DNA of 64,000 nt from Vagococcus martis (GCF_002026305.1 NZ_MVAB01000001.1:1842001-1906000); one strand, 5' to 3'; counted from the first letter of the stretch, positions 8,555-18,424 are shown. The notes: generated from the sequence alone by a model not told the origin. Translations and numbers: made by a program.

Positions 8555-9665
8555 TTACTTAAAAGAGCTATATAGTGTTGTCGTTAGAAGATTATCTAAA
8601 AAAAATAAATCGAAACCAGTAATCAAAAGAGTCTGTTACTTGATGAGTTTTCCTAATAATAATCAAGGGTTGATTGAAGCCATATCACACGAGAAACAAG
8701 TGATTGTTTTATATAAAAAGAATTGCTTAGAAGAAGTGAAACAACTTAAAAGTTTTGGGATTGAGTGTATCAATCTAGACACAGTTAGTGGTTTCATCAA
8801 AGGAATTAATTGTCTTTGTCAAAGTCAGGTGATAATAGCTGATAATTATTTTGCGTTTTTAGGAGATATTACCTTTAAACAAAATCAAACAGTTTACCAA
8901 CTTTGGCATGCGACTGGAGCGATTAAACAGTTTGGCTTAGAGGATAAGTCAGCTGTAAAACGCTCTGAAAAAGATAAACATCGTTTTAGACGAGTGTATG
9001 AGTCGTTTGATTATGTCTTTGTTGCGTCGGAAAAAATGGCCGATGTATTTAAGAGAAGTTACGGCTTTTCTAAAGAACAAATACTTTTTACTGGCTTTCC
9101 AAGAACAGACAGACTATGTCAAAGAATAGCTAAACCAAACAGTAATAAAAGACGCATTTTATATTTACCAACTTATCGTGAAAATGAACCTGTTGAGACA
9201 TGGTTATTAGATATCAAAAAAGTAGCTGATAGCTTAAAAGATGAGGGGTTACTTCAGGTGAAGCTACATCCCCACGTTGAGTTAGAACATGTTAATCAAA
9301 CAAATGTCGACTGGATATCGTCACACGAATCGGCTGATGAGTATATCATACAAGCGGATGTTTTGATTACTGATTATTCTTCTGTGGCGTTTGATTTTAC
9401 TCTAGCCAATCCGACTGGGCAGTTAATCATGTATTGGCCGGATGAAATGAAGTATCGTCAAGTGACAGGTATTCAGCCAAATATTGAAGCAGACTTCCCG
9501 CAATCTGTGGCTCATACAACAGACGACGTCATTAAACAACTAACTAATCACCCGATGCTTGAGGGAAATAAGCAGTTTAATGCATTATGGAATACATATA
9601 ACGACGGACAAGCAACAAACAGAGTATTAGATGAAATCAAAGAAGTATTGGATGGAGAAAAATGA
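8535..9665 (+). CDS. CDP-glycerol:poly(glycerophosphate) glycerophosphotransferase, TagB-like
   Basis: A 376-residue member of the TagB/TagF family. Motifs in order: YQLWHATGAIKQFG (about 127-140), TGFPRTDR, ILYLPTYREN, LKLHPH and ITDYSSVAFDF. The histidines of WHATG and KLHPH are the family's active-site positions. Length fits a single-domain primase of the TagB kind (one glycerol phosphate added to ManNAc-GlcNAc-PP-undecaprenol) rather than a long polymerase. It overlaps the end of tagH by 20 bases and the next start by 4, so translation is probably coupled. TagB versus polymerase cannot be settled by sequence alone. Confidence 0.82.
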   Translation: MTHILVSYLKELYSVVVRRLSKKNKSKPVIKRVCYLMSFPNNNQGLIEAISHEKQVIVLYKKNCLEEVKQLKSFGIECINLDTVSGFIKGINCLCQSQVIIADNYFAFLGDITFKQNQTVYQLWHATGAIKQFGLEDKSAVKRSEKDKHRFRRVYESFDYVFVASEKMADVFKRSYGFSKEQILFTGFPRTDRLCQRIAKPNSNKRRILYLPTYRENEPVETWLLDIKKVADSLKDEGLLQVKLHPHVELEHVNQTNVDWISSHESADEYIIQADVLITDYSSVAFDFTLANPTGQLIMYWPDEMKYRQVTGIQPNIEADFPQSVAHTTDDVIKQLTNHPMLEGNKQFNALWNTYNDGQATNRVLDEIKEVLDGEK

Positions 9666-10402
9666 CTAAAAAGGTAGAATACATTTTAAATACGCCTGTT
9701 GACTATTTGACCATGACAGATATTAAACGAGATTTATCTTGGTATTTTGACCATCATCAAAAAATGGTGCTTGCAAGTATCAACCCGCAAATCATTTTAA
9801 TATCTGAAAAAAATAAGTGTGTCAAATCATTTATTGAACATGCGACTCATCGCTTTGCTGATGGGATTGGTGTTGTCAAAATGTCACAATGGACAAACGG
9901 ACGTATCAAAGAACGGGTTGCAGGGATTGACGTAATGGCAAGTGTGTTAGAATTTTGTCATGAAAATAAAAAATCAATCTTTTTATATGGAGCAAAACCA
10001 AAAGTGGTCGCGCAAGCCGCACGTAACATACAAAAAGACTACTCAAACATTCGAGTGAGTGGATGGTTAGATGGCTATGACAAAAAAAGTAGTGGTGAAA
10101 TCATCGATATAATCAATCAACATCATGCCGATGTGTTATTCGTTGCATTAGGATCACCTAAACAAGAGGAGTGGTTACAACGCTACATGCCACAACTCAA
10201 TCCAACTATCTTTCAAACAGTTGGGGGAAGTTTTGATGTGTATAGTGGTGAAGTGAAACGAGCTCCTGAAGTATTTATCAAAACAAACTTAGAGTGGTTG
10301 TATCGCTCGGTAAGTAATCCGAAACGCTTTAACCGTATTTTTCAAGTACCTTTGTTTGTCACAAAAGGATTAGTGTGGCATTTAAAACAAAGTAAACAGT
10401 AA
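9662..10402 (+). CDS. tagA: N-acetylglucosaminyldiphosphoundecaprenol N-acetyl-mannosaminyltransferase TagA
   Basis: A 246-residue GT26 (WecG/TagA/CpsF) enzyme that adds ManNAc to GlcNAc-PP-undecaprenol, the second step in linkage-unit synthesis. The likely catalytic base is Asp67 in FADGIGVV, followed by ERVAGIDVM, FLYGAKP and ALGSPKQEEWL. A C-terminal basic segment (RSVSNPKRFNRIF) fits membrane attachment. The ATGA overlap with the upstream gene indicates coupling. With tagO upstream this completes the standard ManNAc-GlcNAc linkage unit. Confidence 0.95.
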   Translation: MTKKVEYILNTPVDYLTMTDIKRDLSWYFDHHQKMVLASINPQIILISEKNKCVKSFIEHATHRFADGIGVVKMSQWTNGRIKERVAGIDVMASVLEFCHENKKSIFLYGAKPKVVAQAARNIQKDYSNIRVSGWLDGYDKKSSGEIIDIINQHHADVLFVALGSPKQEEWLQRYMPQLNPTIFQTVGGSFDVYSGEVKRAPEVFIKTNLEWLYRSVSNPKRFNRIFQVPLFVTKGLVWHLKQSKQ

Positions 10403-10415
10403 GGAGAGCTAAAAC

Positions 10416-11231
10416 GTGAATGACGTAAAGACCGTAATTACGGAACAATTTAAAAATTTTGGGATTATTCGTCGTATTTCGAAATATGAAGAAAAAGCCA
10501 CTTATCAAAGTCACTATCTAGGCCTGTTGTGGCAAGTATTAAATCCAGCAATTCAGATTGGAATTTATTATTTAGTCTTTGGTTTAGGAATGAAGAGAAA
10601 AGACATAGATGGCGTGCCATATATTATTTGGATGCTTGTAGGGATTATTGCGTGGTTCTTTATTAATAGCTCAATATTAGGAGAATCAAATAGTATCTAC
10701 AAACAAATTGGGATGGTATCAAAAATGAAGTTCCCAGTCAGTATTTTACCGACTGTTAATATGGCAAGTAACTTTAAAAGTTATCGATGGATGATGTTTA
10801 TTTTATTAGTTTCCATGTTTTCAGTCGGAATCTATCCTAATATTTATTGGCTACAGTATTTTTATTATTTATTCTGTATGTTTGCCTTTCTGTTTGCTTT
10901 TGGTATATTGAATTCAACCATTTCAGTCTTGGTGCGAGATTATCACATCATGCTTCAATCAATTTTACGTCTACTATTCTATTTATCAGGACCGATAATG
11001 CAATTTAATACAATTTTTGCAGGAACAAGACATGCATGGATAACACGAGTACTTGAATTAAATCCTATCTACTATATTATAGATGGGTTTAGAGATTCGC
11101 TACTATTCGGTCGTTGGTTCTGGGAAAAAGGCGTACAAACTGTCTTTTTCTGGTTAGTTGTTGGCGTCCTATTGATTTTAGGGTCACACATTCACATGAA
11201 ATTTAGAGCACGCTTTATGGACTTTATCTAA
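10416..11231 (+). CDS. tagG: Teichoic acid ABC exporter, permease subunit TagG
   Basis: A 271-residue ABC-2 type permease with six hydrophobic segments. Its N-terminal amphipathic ISKYEEKATYQSHYLGLLWQVLNP is typical of polysaccharide exporters. The segment ending PIMQFNTIF and LNPIYYIIDGFRDSLLFG matches TagG/TarG. It partners with TagH. GTG start with AAGGAGA (10401-10407). It lies in the operon between tagA and two more glycerophosphotransferases. Confidence 0.93.
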   Translation: MNDVKTVITEQFKNFGIIRRISKYEEKATYQSHYLGLLWQVLNPAIQIGIYYLVFGLGMKRKDIDGVPYIIWMLVGIIAWFFINSSILGESNSIYKQIGMVSKMKFPVSILPTVNMASNFKSYRWMMFILLVSMFSVGIYPNIYWLQYFYYLFCMFAFLFAFGILNSTISVLVRDYHIMLQSILRLLFYLSGPIMQFNTIFAGTRHAWITRVLELNPIYYIIDGFRDSLLFGRWFWEKGVQTVFFWLVVGVLLILGSHIHMKFRARFMDFI

Positions 11232-11244
11232 AAGGGAGATTACC

Positions 11245-12420
11245 ATGAAAAAAATGATAGAAAAATTGATTTCAATCTGGTTTAGTATGCTAGGCCATTT
11301 GCCGAAAAAAAATATTGTCTACTTTGAAAGCTTTCATGGTAAGCAGTTTAGTGATAATCCTAAAGCAATTTACGATTATTTAAAAAAAGAAAATACAACA
11401 CTTGAACTAGTGTGGGGAGTAACAGCTGGATATGAGGAGACCTTTAAAGAAAAAAAGGTCCCTCATGTTCGACGTTTTTCTTTACGCTGGTTTTTTATGA
11501 TGCCTAGAGCTAAATTTTGGGTGATTAATACGAGAACACCATTATGGTTAACAAAATCAAAAAAGACAACTTATATCCAAACATGGCACGGAACACCACT
11601 AAAACGAATTGGTACAGATATAGAAGAGGTCAATATACCTGGTTACACCAAAGAAAGTTATGACAAAGAATTTTTAGCAGAAAGCAAGAGATGGGATTAT
11701 TTAACCACCTCAAGTAGCTATACTACTACACATTTTAAACAAGCATTCGGCTATCCTGGAAAAATCATCGAAAAAGGATTTCCAAGAAATGACCAGTTAG
11801 TTAATCTGAAACAAAATAATGATAAGGCTGATGATTTAAGAGCTATACTAGGCATCTCACCAGATAAGAAAATAGTTTTGTATGCACCTACTTGGCGTGA
11901 GACAGATAACAAGACATCAGAGGGCTATGAATTTAATATCGATTTTCCTTATACAAATTTTTTGAAACAGTTCAGTGATGAGATGGTATTGTTAGTCCGA
12001 ATGCACTATTTAGTGGCACAAACACTTGATTTTTCAAGTTGGCCATCTGATCAAGTCATCGACGTTTCAACTGGATATGATATGAGTGATTTACTACTAA
12101 TCAGTGATGTATTGATTACTGATTATTCCTCATGTCTATTTGATTTTAGTTTAACCAACAGAACAATGCTGTTCTTTATGCCAGATTCAACTCAATATGA
12201 AGAAGACATTCGTGGCTTTTATCTGCCCATTCAATCATTGTTGCCAGGACCGATTATTAAAGAACCTGATGCCTTAATCGAGCAATTAAAGCAAATAGAT
12301 GATATTGTGGTGGATAAACAATACGAAGAGTTTAAACAAACATTTTGTAACCATGAAACTGGTAAATCAGCACAGCATATTGCAGAGATAATAAAAAAAG
12401 AAATGAGTGAAACACGATGA
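11245..12420 (+). CDS. CDP-glycerol glycerophosphotransferase (TagF/TarF-like)
   Basis: A 391-residue single-domain member of the TagB/TagF family. Motifs: YIQTWHGTPLKRIGTDI (about residues 110-127), KGFPRNDQL, VLYAPTWRET, VRMHYLV and ITDYSSCLFDF. The WHGTPLK form is that of polymerising TagF-type enzymes, so this is the better candidate for glycerol-phosphate chain extension in this operon, although it lacks the long N-terminal membrane-binding region of Bacillus subtilis TagF. Good ribosome site (AAAAGGGAGA). Its stop overlaps the start of the next gene (ATGA). Confidence 0.85.
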   Translation: MKKMIEKLISIWFSMLGHLPKKNIVYFESFHGKQFSDNPKAIYDYLKKENTTLELVWGVTAGYEETFKEKKVPHVRRFSLRWFFMMPRAKFWVINTRTPLWLTKSKKTTYIQTWHGTPLKRIGTDIEEVNIPGYTKESYDKEFLAESKRWDYLTTSSSYTTTHFKQAFGYPGKIIEKGFPRNDQLVNLKQNNDKADDLRAILGISPDKKIVLYAPTWRETDNKTSEGYEFNIDFPYTNFLKQFSDEMVLLVRMHYLVAQTLDFSSWPSDQVIDVSTGYDMSDLLLISDVLITDYSSCLFDFSLTNRTMLFFMPDSTQYEEDIRGFYLPIQSLLPGPIIKEPDALIEQLKQIDDIVVDKQYEEFKQTFCNHETGKSAQHIAEIIKKEMSETR

Positions 12421-15400
12421 GTATACTATCTCCAGTCAAAAGGTTAGCTCAACCGTTTGTAAAAACTAAACTATCACCAACCGGAAAACGTGTTGAGACT
12501 TATACACGTTTTTATATAAATGAACCCGTGCAACAAGATACCATCCTTTATGAAAGTCGAGATGGTAAATCTCTGACGGATTCACCGTTTGCTATTTTTA
12601 ATTACTTATTAAAACAAGACATAGAGAAAAAGTACACACATATATGGAGTATTCAGTCATCTGACGAGATGACTTATTTTATGACGCGATTTAAAGACCT
12701 GAGTAATGTCTTATTTGTCGAGCGAAACTCAGAAGAGTATTTGAAATGGTTAGCTAAAGCAGAGTATCTGATAAATAATGCAACCTTTCAATCGTTTGTT
12801 ACGATTAAAGATGAGCAAACATATATCAATACGTGGCACGGGACACCGCTTAAAACAATGGGATTTGACATTCCAGGTAATCCAAATGGTGCACGTAATG
12901 TGGTTCGTAACTTTTTTATGGCTGACGTGTTAATCAGTCCAAATAAACATACCACCAATATGTTTTTAGATAGTTATCGTTTGCGACATAATTATCAAGG
13001 TGTGATTTTAGAAGGTGGCTACCCTCGGATGGATGCAACCTTTAATAACAATCACGATACAGTGATTCGCACACTACATGAACGAGGTGTGACACTTGAT
13101 TTGAGTAAAAAAATCCTGTTATACACGCCAACATGTAAAAGTGGCGAAGTGGCTTATACAGAACAAGAACTTCGCCAAATCATCAGCGAGACATCTGTTT
13201 TAAGAGAAACATTTGGTGACACATACAATATCTTAATCAAAGTTCATCCATTTATTTATGACAAAGCCAAAAAAGAAGAAGGCATCTTACCGTATCTGAT
13301 TCCTGATGGGATTGATACCAATGCCTTACTTGCATGCGTGGATTGTTTGGTGACAGATTATTCCAGTATCTTTTTTGATTATTTAGTGACTGATAAACCA
13401 ATTGTCTTTTATTGTTGGGATGATGATTTATATAGTCACGAACGTGGGAAATACTTTGATTACGATGAGTTACCAGGGCCAGTAGCATTTAATCTCGATG
13501 AGTTAATCACTATTTTAAAAGAGTTGCCGAAAAAAATGGAGGAAGCACGCTGGAACTATGAGCGGTTCAAACGGTTATATGTGCCATATGAAGATGGACA
13601 GGTCACACAGCGATATGTCGATTATCTCTTTTTCAATCAGCCGCTTCCTGAGAAAATAAAAGAAGTCAGACAATCAGAAGATAAAGAGACACTGCTTATT
13701 TATCCTGGTGGGTTAAGAAAAAATGGGATTACCAGTAGTTTTCTGAATCTACTATCTAATATAGACTATGAAAAATATGCTGTAACGTGTCTTTTAGATA
13801 ATCCAAAATCACTCGAACAGATTGATTCGATTCACCGTATTCCAAAAGAAGCATCTATCTTATTTAACTTTGGGGAGCCGATTTATACCTTTAGTGAAAG
13901 CTATCAAGATTTGTACTATCACATAAAAGGAGTCAACCCATCTAAAAAAGAAAAGTTTCCACTTAATATCTATCAAAGAGATGCAAGGAGACTACTTGGA
14001 AAAACTGCTTTTGATGTGAGTATTGATTTTAGTGGCTATAGTTTGTATTGGACTAAAACGATTCTAGGTACCACCTCAGAAAAGAAAGTGTGTTACTTAC
14101 ACAGTGACATGCTTGCTGATATGGATCGCGAGGTAAATGGTAAAAAAATCCACAAAATGAATGTTCAAGGAATCATCAGTGTGTATGATTTTTACGATAA
14201 ATTAGTGTCAGTCTCTAGTGTGATTAGTGACATTAACAAAGAAAACTTATCTCAGTATGCTGATGCATCCAAATTTGTTTACTCAGAAAACTTGTTAAAT
14301 ATTACTGACATCCTATCAAAAGAACAAGATGTACCTGAGCAGAAAGTTGATTACACGACACGTTTATTTAGAGAAGGTAAACTTACAGTTGAAGAAGATG
14401 TCACAATCTATGACACTAGGCCAGATAGTCGTTATGCAAAAGCAACGACAAAATCATTACTTGATAGTTCAGTCACTGTTTTAGGAGAGTTTAGTTATCA
14501 AGAAGAAACTTATTTGAAAATCAGTCAGTCAGATTGCTATATTGGTTGGATAAATGCAGCACACATTGATATTATGCCAGACAGTATTCAATCAGAGACA
14601 GATGTCTATGATTTATCAAAATTGATAGTAGGTAAAAACTCACAGCTCTTTACAGCACCTATTGGGTTGGATCATTCTAAACCAATATGTTCTCTAGCTA
14701 GCTTTGATGAATTATATGTGTTGGTGACTAAAAAAGTTATCACGAATACAGGAACGAGCTTTTTAGTGTCCAATGGCTCTGAAGATTTAGGCTGGGTAAC
14801 ACCAAACGTCTTGCGTGAGATGAGTTCAGTGGCAGTATTTAAACATCAAGTAGCTAAAAAAATGCTAAACAAGTTGTTTTCAGCATCTAATCGAAAACAA
14901 CTTAATAAACTGACGGAAAAAGCTGCCAACCATCCAATCAACGAGCTCGTAAAAGTGACAGCTCCGATGATGGTATCTGATAGTGCGAGTGAAGAAGCAA
15001 TCAAAACAGCTCTACCAGTTGGAGAAAAAGTTGTGTTGATTTCAAAAAATACGAGCACACATTGGGTGACTATTCTTTTAGATGATGGCCAACACTATTT
15101 TGTCAAAGAATCTGAATTAACAGTTGAAAAACGTGATGAGAGATTTGTATTAGAAGTAAAAGACACGCTATTTTCTGCGGTCTTTACCCAATCAAAAGCG
15201 GTAATCTATGCCTCTGTTGAGGATGTCCTTGATGAAAAGGGACTACTATCTAAAGTACCTAAAGAAATTACCGTGACAAAATTCATCGTGAGAAATGACC
15301 GACAAGAATACTATCAAGTCTTACTCCAAAACAAACGCGTGTGGGTAAAAAAAGAGATGGTCACCTTTGACTTTACGAAAGGTGTATTGAATAAAGATGG

Positions 15401-15953
15401 CCTCTTTTTTGATTACCCTAAATCAGATGAACCAACTTTTGTCACAGTGGGAAGATTATCTCAAGAAAAAAATCAGTCGTTACTGATAGAGGCTTTTCAT
15501 CGATACAGAGAAACTTATCAGAAAGGTCATTTATATATTATTGGTGATGGACCTGAAAGAGGAAAGTTAGAGAAAAAAATAAACGAATTATCACTAAAAA
15601 ATGACATAACAATGGTAGGACAATTAAATAAACCATACATATTTATGGCATATTGTGATATATTTGTTTTAACGTCTTTTTATGAAGGGCAATCACTTGT
15701 GTTACTTGAAGCACTGACTTTAAAAATGAAAGTAGTATCGACAGATATACCAGCGTGTCGCAACGTGTTAGATGGCGGTAAATATGGGATGTTGGCTAAG
15801 ACAAATGATGCCAAAGGGGTTTTCCAAGCGATGGAAGCCACACTTAAAAAGAAGAAAAACTTCAAAGCTTTTAATCCAGTCCAATACAATAAAAAAGCAA
15901 TGTTGGATTTTTACGATATAACACGTTTAGGAAACAAATGTATAGTTAAATGA
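12417..15953 (+). CDS. Multidomain TagF-like glycerophosphotransferase / GT4 glycosyltransferase with embedded GW-like modules
   Basis: An 1178-residue protein with no signal peptide or clear membrane helix. Residues about 40-410 are a TagF-like glycerophosphotransferase (INTWHGTPLKTMG, EGGYPRMDA, LYTPTCK, IKVHPF, VTDYSSIFFDY). From about 422 a GT-B glycosyltransferase N-lobe begins (LLIYPGGLRKNGITSS, VCYLHSDM near 558). Residues about 640-1000 hold roughly four SH3/GW-like segments, two with a clear GW (CYIGWINAAHI, DLGWVTPNVL). The GT4 C-lobe resumes at about 1008 (FVTVGRLSQEKNQSLLIEAF, GDGPERGKLE, TSFYEGQSLVLLEAL). It probably adds both glycerol phosphate and sugar to teichoic acid; the activity split is inference. 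Confidence 0.85.
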   Translation: MSILSPVKRLAQPFVKTKLSPTGKRVETYTRFYINEPVQQDTILYESRDGKSLTDSPFAIFNYLLKQDIEKKYTHIWSIQSSDEMTYFMTRFKDLSNVLFVERNSEEYLKWLAKAEYLINNATFQSFVTIKDEQTYINTWHGTPLKTMGFDIPGNPNGARNVVRNFFMADVLISPNKHTTNMFLDSYRLRHNYQGVILEGGYPRMDATFNNNHDTVIRTLHERGVTLDLSKKILLYTPTCKSGEVAYTEQELRQIISETSVLRETFGDTYNILIKVHPFIYDKAKKEEGILPYLIPDGIDTNALLACVDCLVTDYSSIFFDYLVTDKPIVFYCWDDDLYSHERGKYFDYDELPGPVAFNLDELITILKELPKKMEEARWNYERFKRLYVPYEDGQVTQRYVDYLFFNQPLPEKIKEVRQSEDKETLLIYPGGLRKNGITSSFLNLLSNIDYEKYAVTCLLDNPKSLEQIDSIHRIPKEASILFNFGEPIYTFSESYQDLYYHIKGVNPSKKEKFPLNIYQRDARRLLGKTAFDVSIDFSGYSLYWTKTILGTTSEKKVCYLHSDMLADMDREVNGKKIHKMNVQGIISVYDFYDKLVSVSSVISDINKENLSQYADASKFVYSENLLNITDILSKEQDVPEQKVDYTTRLFREGKLTVEEDVTIYDTRPDSRYAKATTKSLLDSSVTVLGEFSYQEETYLKISQSDCYIGWINAAHIDIMPDSIQSETDVYDLSKLIVGKNSQLFTAPIGLDHSKPICSLASFDELYVLVTKKVITNTGTSFLVSNGSEDLGWVTPNVLREMSSVAVFKHQVAKKMLNKLFSASNRKQLNKLTEKAANHPINELVKVTAPMMVSDSASEEAIKTALPVGEKVVLISKNTSTHWVTILLDDGQHYFVKESELTVEKRDERFVLEVKDTLFSAVFTQSKAVIYASVEDVLDEKGLLSKVPKEITVTKFIVRNDRQEYYQVLLQNKRVWVKKEMVTFDFTKGVLNKDGLFFDYPKSDEPTFVTVGRLSQEKNQSLLIEAFHRYRETYQKGHLYIIGDGPERGKLEKKINELSLKNDITMVGQLNKPYIFMAYCDIFVLTSFYEGQSLVLLEALTLKMKVVSTDIPACRNVLDGGKYGMLAKTNDAKGVFQAMEATLKKKKNFKAFNPVQYNKKAMLDFYDITRLGNKCIVK

Positions 15954-15960
15954 AAAAATA

Positions 15961-15991
15961 TTGTACTTAGGAACACAGTTTATGTTACAAT
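15961..15991 (+). promoter_or_regulatory. Likely promoter of the capsule operon
   Basis: TTGTAC (15961-15966) and extended -10 TGTTACAAT (15983-15991); the spacer is long (19 nt). It sits in the only gap between the teichoic acid block and wzd. Confidence 0.55.
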
Positions 15992-16057
15992 GCATAATGG
16001 GTTATCAGTTAAATCTGAATAAAAATAAAATTGAACACATATAATTTGGAGGACATG

Positions 16058-16894
16058 ATGGAAGAAACAGTTAGTTTAGATGAAATATTTCAACTTTTGA
16101 AAAAAAAGTGGACATTGATTGTGAGTATGCTTATTTTAGGTACCGTTATTTCGACAGTGGTCACGTTGTTTGTTATCACGCCTAAATACAGTTCGACAAC
16201 ACAATTAGTGGTTCAAACAAAAGATGCAGACTCAAATATCAATACTGATAAGATTAATTCAAATCTTTTATTAATTAATACATATAAAGATTTAGTGAAG
16301 AGTCCGACAGTCACTGAAAAAGCCAAAGACCGTTTAGTAAAAGATGGTATGACAGATATCACAAAAGATTATTTATCTGGTGTGGTTTCAGTTGAGCAAA
16401 ATCAAAATTCACAGTTGTTTTCTATTAAAGCTGTGACAACTAATCCTATTGAGTCTGCTGCAATTGCAAATACAGTATCTGAAGTTTTCCAAGAAGAAGC
16501 AGTGAAGATGACTGAAACAAACAAAATATCCATTGCTTCTGAAGCAACGCCAAATAACAAAGCTGTGTCGCCAAATAAAAAAGTTAATATTGCCATTGGT
16601 GCTGTATTAGGTTTGATTGTTGGTGTGATGTTAGCTTTATTAGGTGAGTTATTCAATCGTACTGTTCGTTCAGAAGAGTTTGTTTCAGAAACGATAGGTG
16701 TACCAATATTAGGTACATTGCCAATTGTTAGTGAGCGTGAGATGGAAGAAATTAGAAAGTTACAAAAAAATGCTTTTATCAATGAAGAGTTTTTTCTTGA
16801 AGTGAGTGATAATTATGAAAACTCACTTAATACTGAAGTTGATGGATTAGATTTTGACTTAAGAATGACGAAAGATTTTGATGATAGATATTAA
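16058..16894 (+). CDS. wzd: Capsule chain-length regulator / tyrosine kinase modulator (Wzd/CpsC)
   Basis: A 278-residue polysaccharide co-polymerase with two transmembrane helices (about 17-38 and 180-200) enclosing an extracellular Wzz domain. The proline-rich ATPNNKAVSPNKK precedes helix 2. The cytoplasmic tail should contact and activate the kinase encoded next. The ATG at 16058 is chosen because GGAGG (16048-16052) lies five bases upstream; ATG 16055 is too close and a TTG at 16031 has no ribosome site. It is the first gene of the capsule operon. Confidence 0.9.
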   Translation: MEETVSLDEIFQLLKKKWTLIVSMLILGTVISTVVTLFVITPKYSSTTQLVVQTKDADSNINTDKINSNLLLINTYKDLVKSPTVTEKAKDRLVKDGMTDITKDYLSGVVSVEQNQNSQLFSIKAVTTNPIESAAIANTVSEVFQEEAVKMTETNKISIASEATPNNKAVSPNKKVNIAIGAVLGLIVGVMLALLGELFNRTVRSEEFVSETIGVPILGTLPIVSEREMEEIRKLQKNAFINEEFFLEVSDNYENSLNTEVDGLDFDLRMTKDFDDRY

Positions 16895-16907
16895 AAAGGA
16901 GACCAAC

Positions 16908-17621
16908 ATGAGTAAGAGGAACCAACATGGTAGAAATAAAAAAAATAAACTAGAAGCATCAAAGCCTGCGACACTTTTTACGGTGATTGAGCCAAACTCA
17001 CCAATCTCAGAGCAGTTTAGAACCATTCGTACAAATATCATGCATGCTCAATATGGAGTTCAAACACATAGTATCGCCATTACGTCAGCTGGACCTAGTG
17101 AAGGTAAATCAACGACAGCCGCAAATTTAGCAGTTATGTTTGCTAAGTTAGGATTGAAAACACTATTAGTTGATGCGGACATGCGACGTCCAACAGCTCA
17201 TATGACGTTTGAATTAGATAACTCCATGGGGTTAAGTAATATTTTAAGCATCAAGAAACTCTCTGTGGGAGAGGTTGTAAAAGAAAGCAATATTCCCTAT
17301 CTTGATGTCATGACAAGTGGGTTTAAAGCACCCAATCCTTCAGAGCTTTTGGCTAGTACAAGAATGCAAAAACTCATCAAAGTACTAGAAAATCTATACG
17401 ATTTCGTAATTTTCGATATGCCACCAGCTTCAACTGTGACAGACGTGCAACTTGTCGCATCTCATTTAGATGGTGTGGCAGTTGTTGTTAGAAGTAACGT
17501 CACAGATAAAAAACAATTACAGAGAACCATTGAATTACTGGAAAAAGTAGATTCAACTATTATGGGATGTATTTACTTTGCTGAAAGTAATTTAAGTTAC
17601 ACAGATTACTACTATAGTTAA
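16908..17621 (+). CDS. wze: Bacterial tyrosine kinase Wze/CpsD
   Basis: A 237-residue cytoplasmic BY-kinase. Walker A TSAGPSEGKSTTAANLA (about 54-70), Walker A' LLVDADMRRPT and Walker B FVIFDMPPA. The tyrosine cluster YTDYYYS at the extreme C-terminus is the autophosphorylation tail. The start at 16908 follows AAAGGAGA; an earlier in-frame ATG at 16878 overlaps wzd and lacks a ribosome site. It works with Wzd to control capsule polymer length and is reset by the phosphatase gene downstream. Confidence 0.94.
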   Translation: MSKRNQHGRNKKNKLEASKPATLFTVIEPNSPISEQFRTIRTNIMHAQYGVQTHSIAITSAGPSEGKSTTAANLAVMFAKLGLKTLLVDADMRRPTAHMTFELDNSMGLSNILSIKKLSVGEVVKESNIPYLDVMTSGFKAPNPSELLASTRMQKLIKVLENLYDFVIFDMPPASTVTDVQLVASHLDGVAVVVRSNVTDKKQLQRTIELLEKVDSTIMGCIYFAESNLSYTDYYYS

Positions 17622-17638
17622 AAAGGGGGGAGAGTACT

Positions 17639-18403
17639 GTGTTTATTGATTTACATTGTCATATATTACCAGGTATAGATGACGGTGCTCAGACAATAGA
17701 AGATTCCCTTTTTATGGCAAAAGCAGCAGTGTCAGAAGGGATATCTCACATACTCTGCACACCTCATTATAATAATGGAAAGTATCTAAATAAAAAAAAT
17801 GACGTCATCTCATCTGTCGTCCATTTACAAACAGTACTTGACGAACAGAATATCCCACTGACGTTATTTGAAGGACAAGAAATACGTATTTCTGCTGACT
17901 TATCTCGTCGAATGTTAAAAGATGAGATTTTATTTGCTGATTTAAATGACACGTACATCTTGATAGAGTTTCCGTTTACTACAGTACCAGATTATGCATA
18001 TGGAGTGTTATCTGAGTTATGTCGTAATGGGCATCAGCCAATCATTGTTCATCCAGAGAGAAATAATGTTTTCTTAGAACAACCAAAACGTTTGGATACA
18101 TTCATTGAGATGGGATGTCTCACACAAGTGACAAACGGCAGTTATATCGGCCAATTTGGGAAAAAAATCCAACGCGTCACAAGACAAATGATTAAGCACA
18201 ATCAGGCACATATGTTGTCATCAGACGCGCATAATGTGTCGTCACGGGGGTTTTATACCAAACAAGCGTATGAATTATTAGAAAAAGAGTTTGGAAAAGA
18301 AAAAAGAGAAGCCTTTGAACAAATCACAAAAGATATTGTCAATGGCGATAAGGTAAAGGTTGACCCAGTTGTTTCTAGTAAAAAGCATTGGGTGTTTTCT
18401 TAA
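17639..18403 (+). CDS. wzh: PHP-family tyrosine phosphatase Wzh/CpsB
   Basis: A 254-residue metal-dependent phosphotyrosine phosphatase that dephosphorylates Wze. PHP motifs: FIDLHCHILPGIDDGA at the N-terminus, CTPHYNNGKY, GQEIRI, IVHPERN and SSDAHNVSSRGF, supplying the His/Asp/Glu metal ligands. GTG start behind a GGGGGGAGAG ribosome site. The wzd-wze-wzh order is like that of streptococcal and other Firmicutes capsule loci, although in streptococci the phosphatase usually comes first. Confidence 0.94.
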   Translation: MFIDLHCHILPGIDDGAQTIEDSLFMAKAAVSEGISHILCTPHYNNGKYLNKKNDVISSVVHLQTVLDEQNIPLTLFEGQEIRISADLSRRMLKDEILFADLNDTYILIEFPFTTVPDYAYGVLSELCRNGHQPIIVHPERNNVFLEQPKRLDTFIEMGCLTQVTNGSYIGQFGKKIQRVTRQMIKHNQAHMLSSDAHNVSSRGFYTKQAYELLEKEFGKEKREAFEQITKDIVNGDKVKVDPVVSSKKHWVFS

Positions 18404-18424
18404 AAAAGTTAGGTGGTTTTTGTC

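Noticed and set aside
16402-16782. 126-codon minus-strand frame in wzd
   Set aside because: Opposite a well-supported gene; no ribosome site or family pattern.
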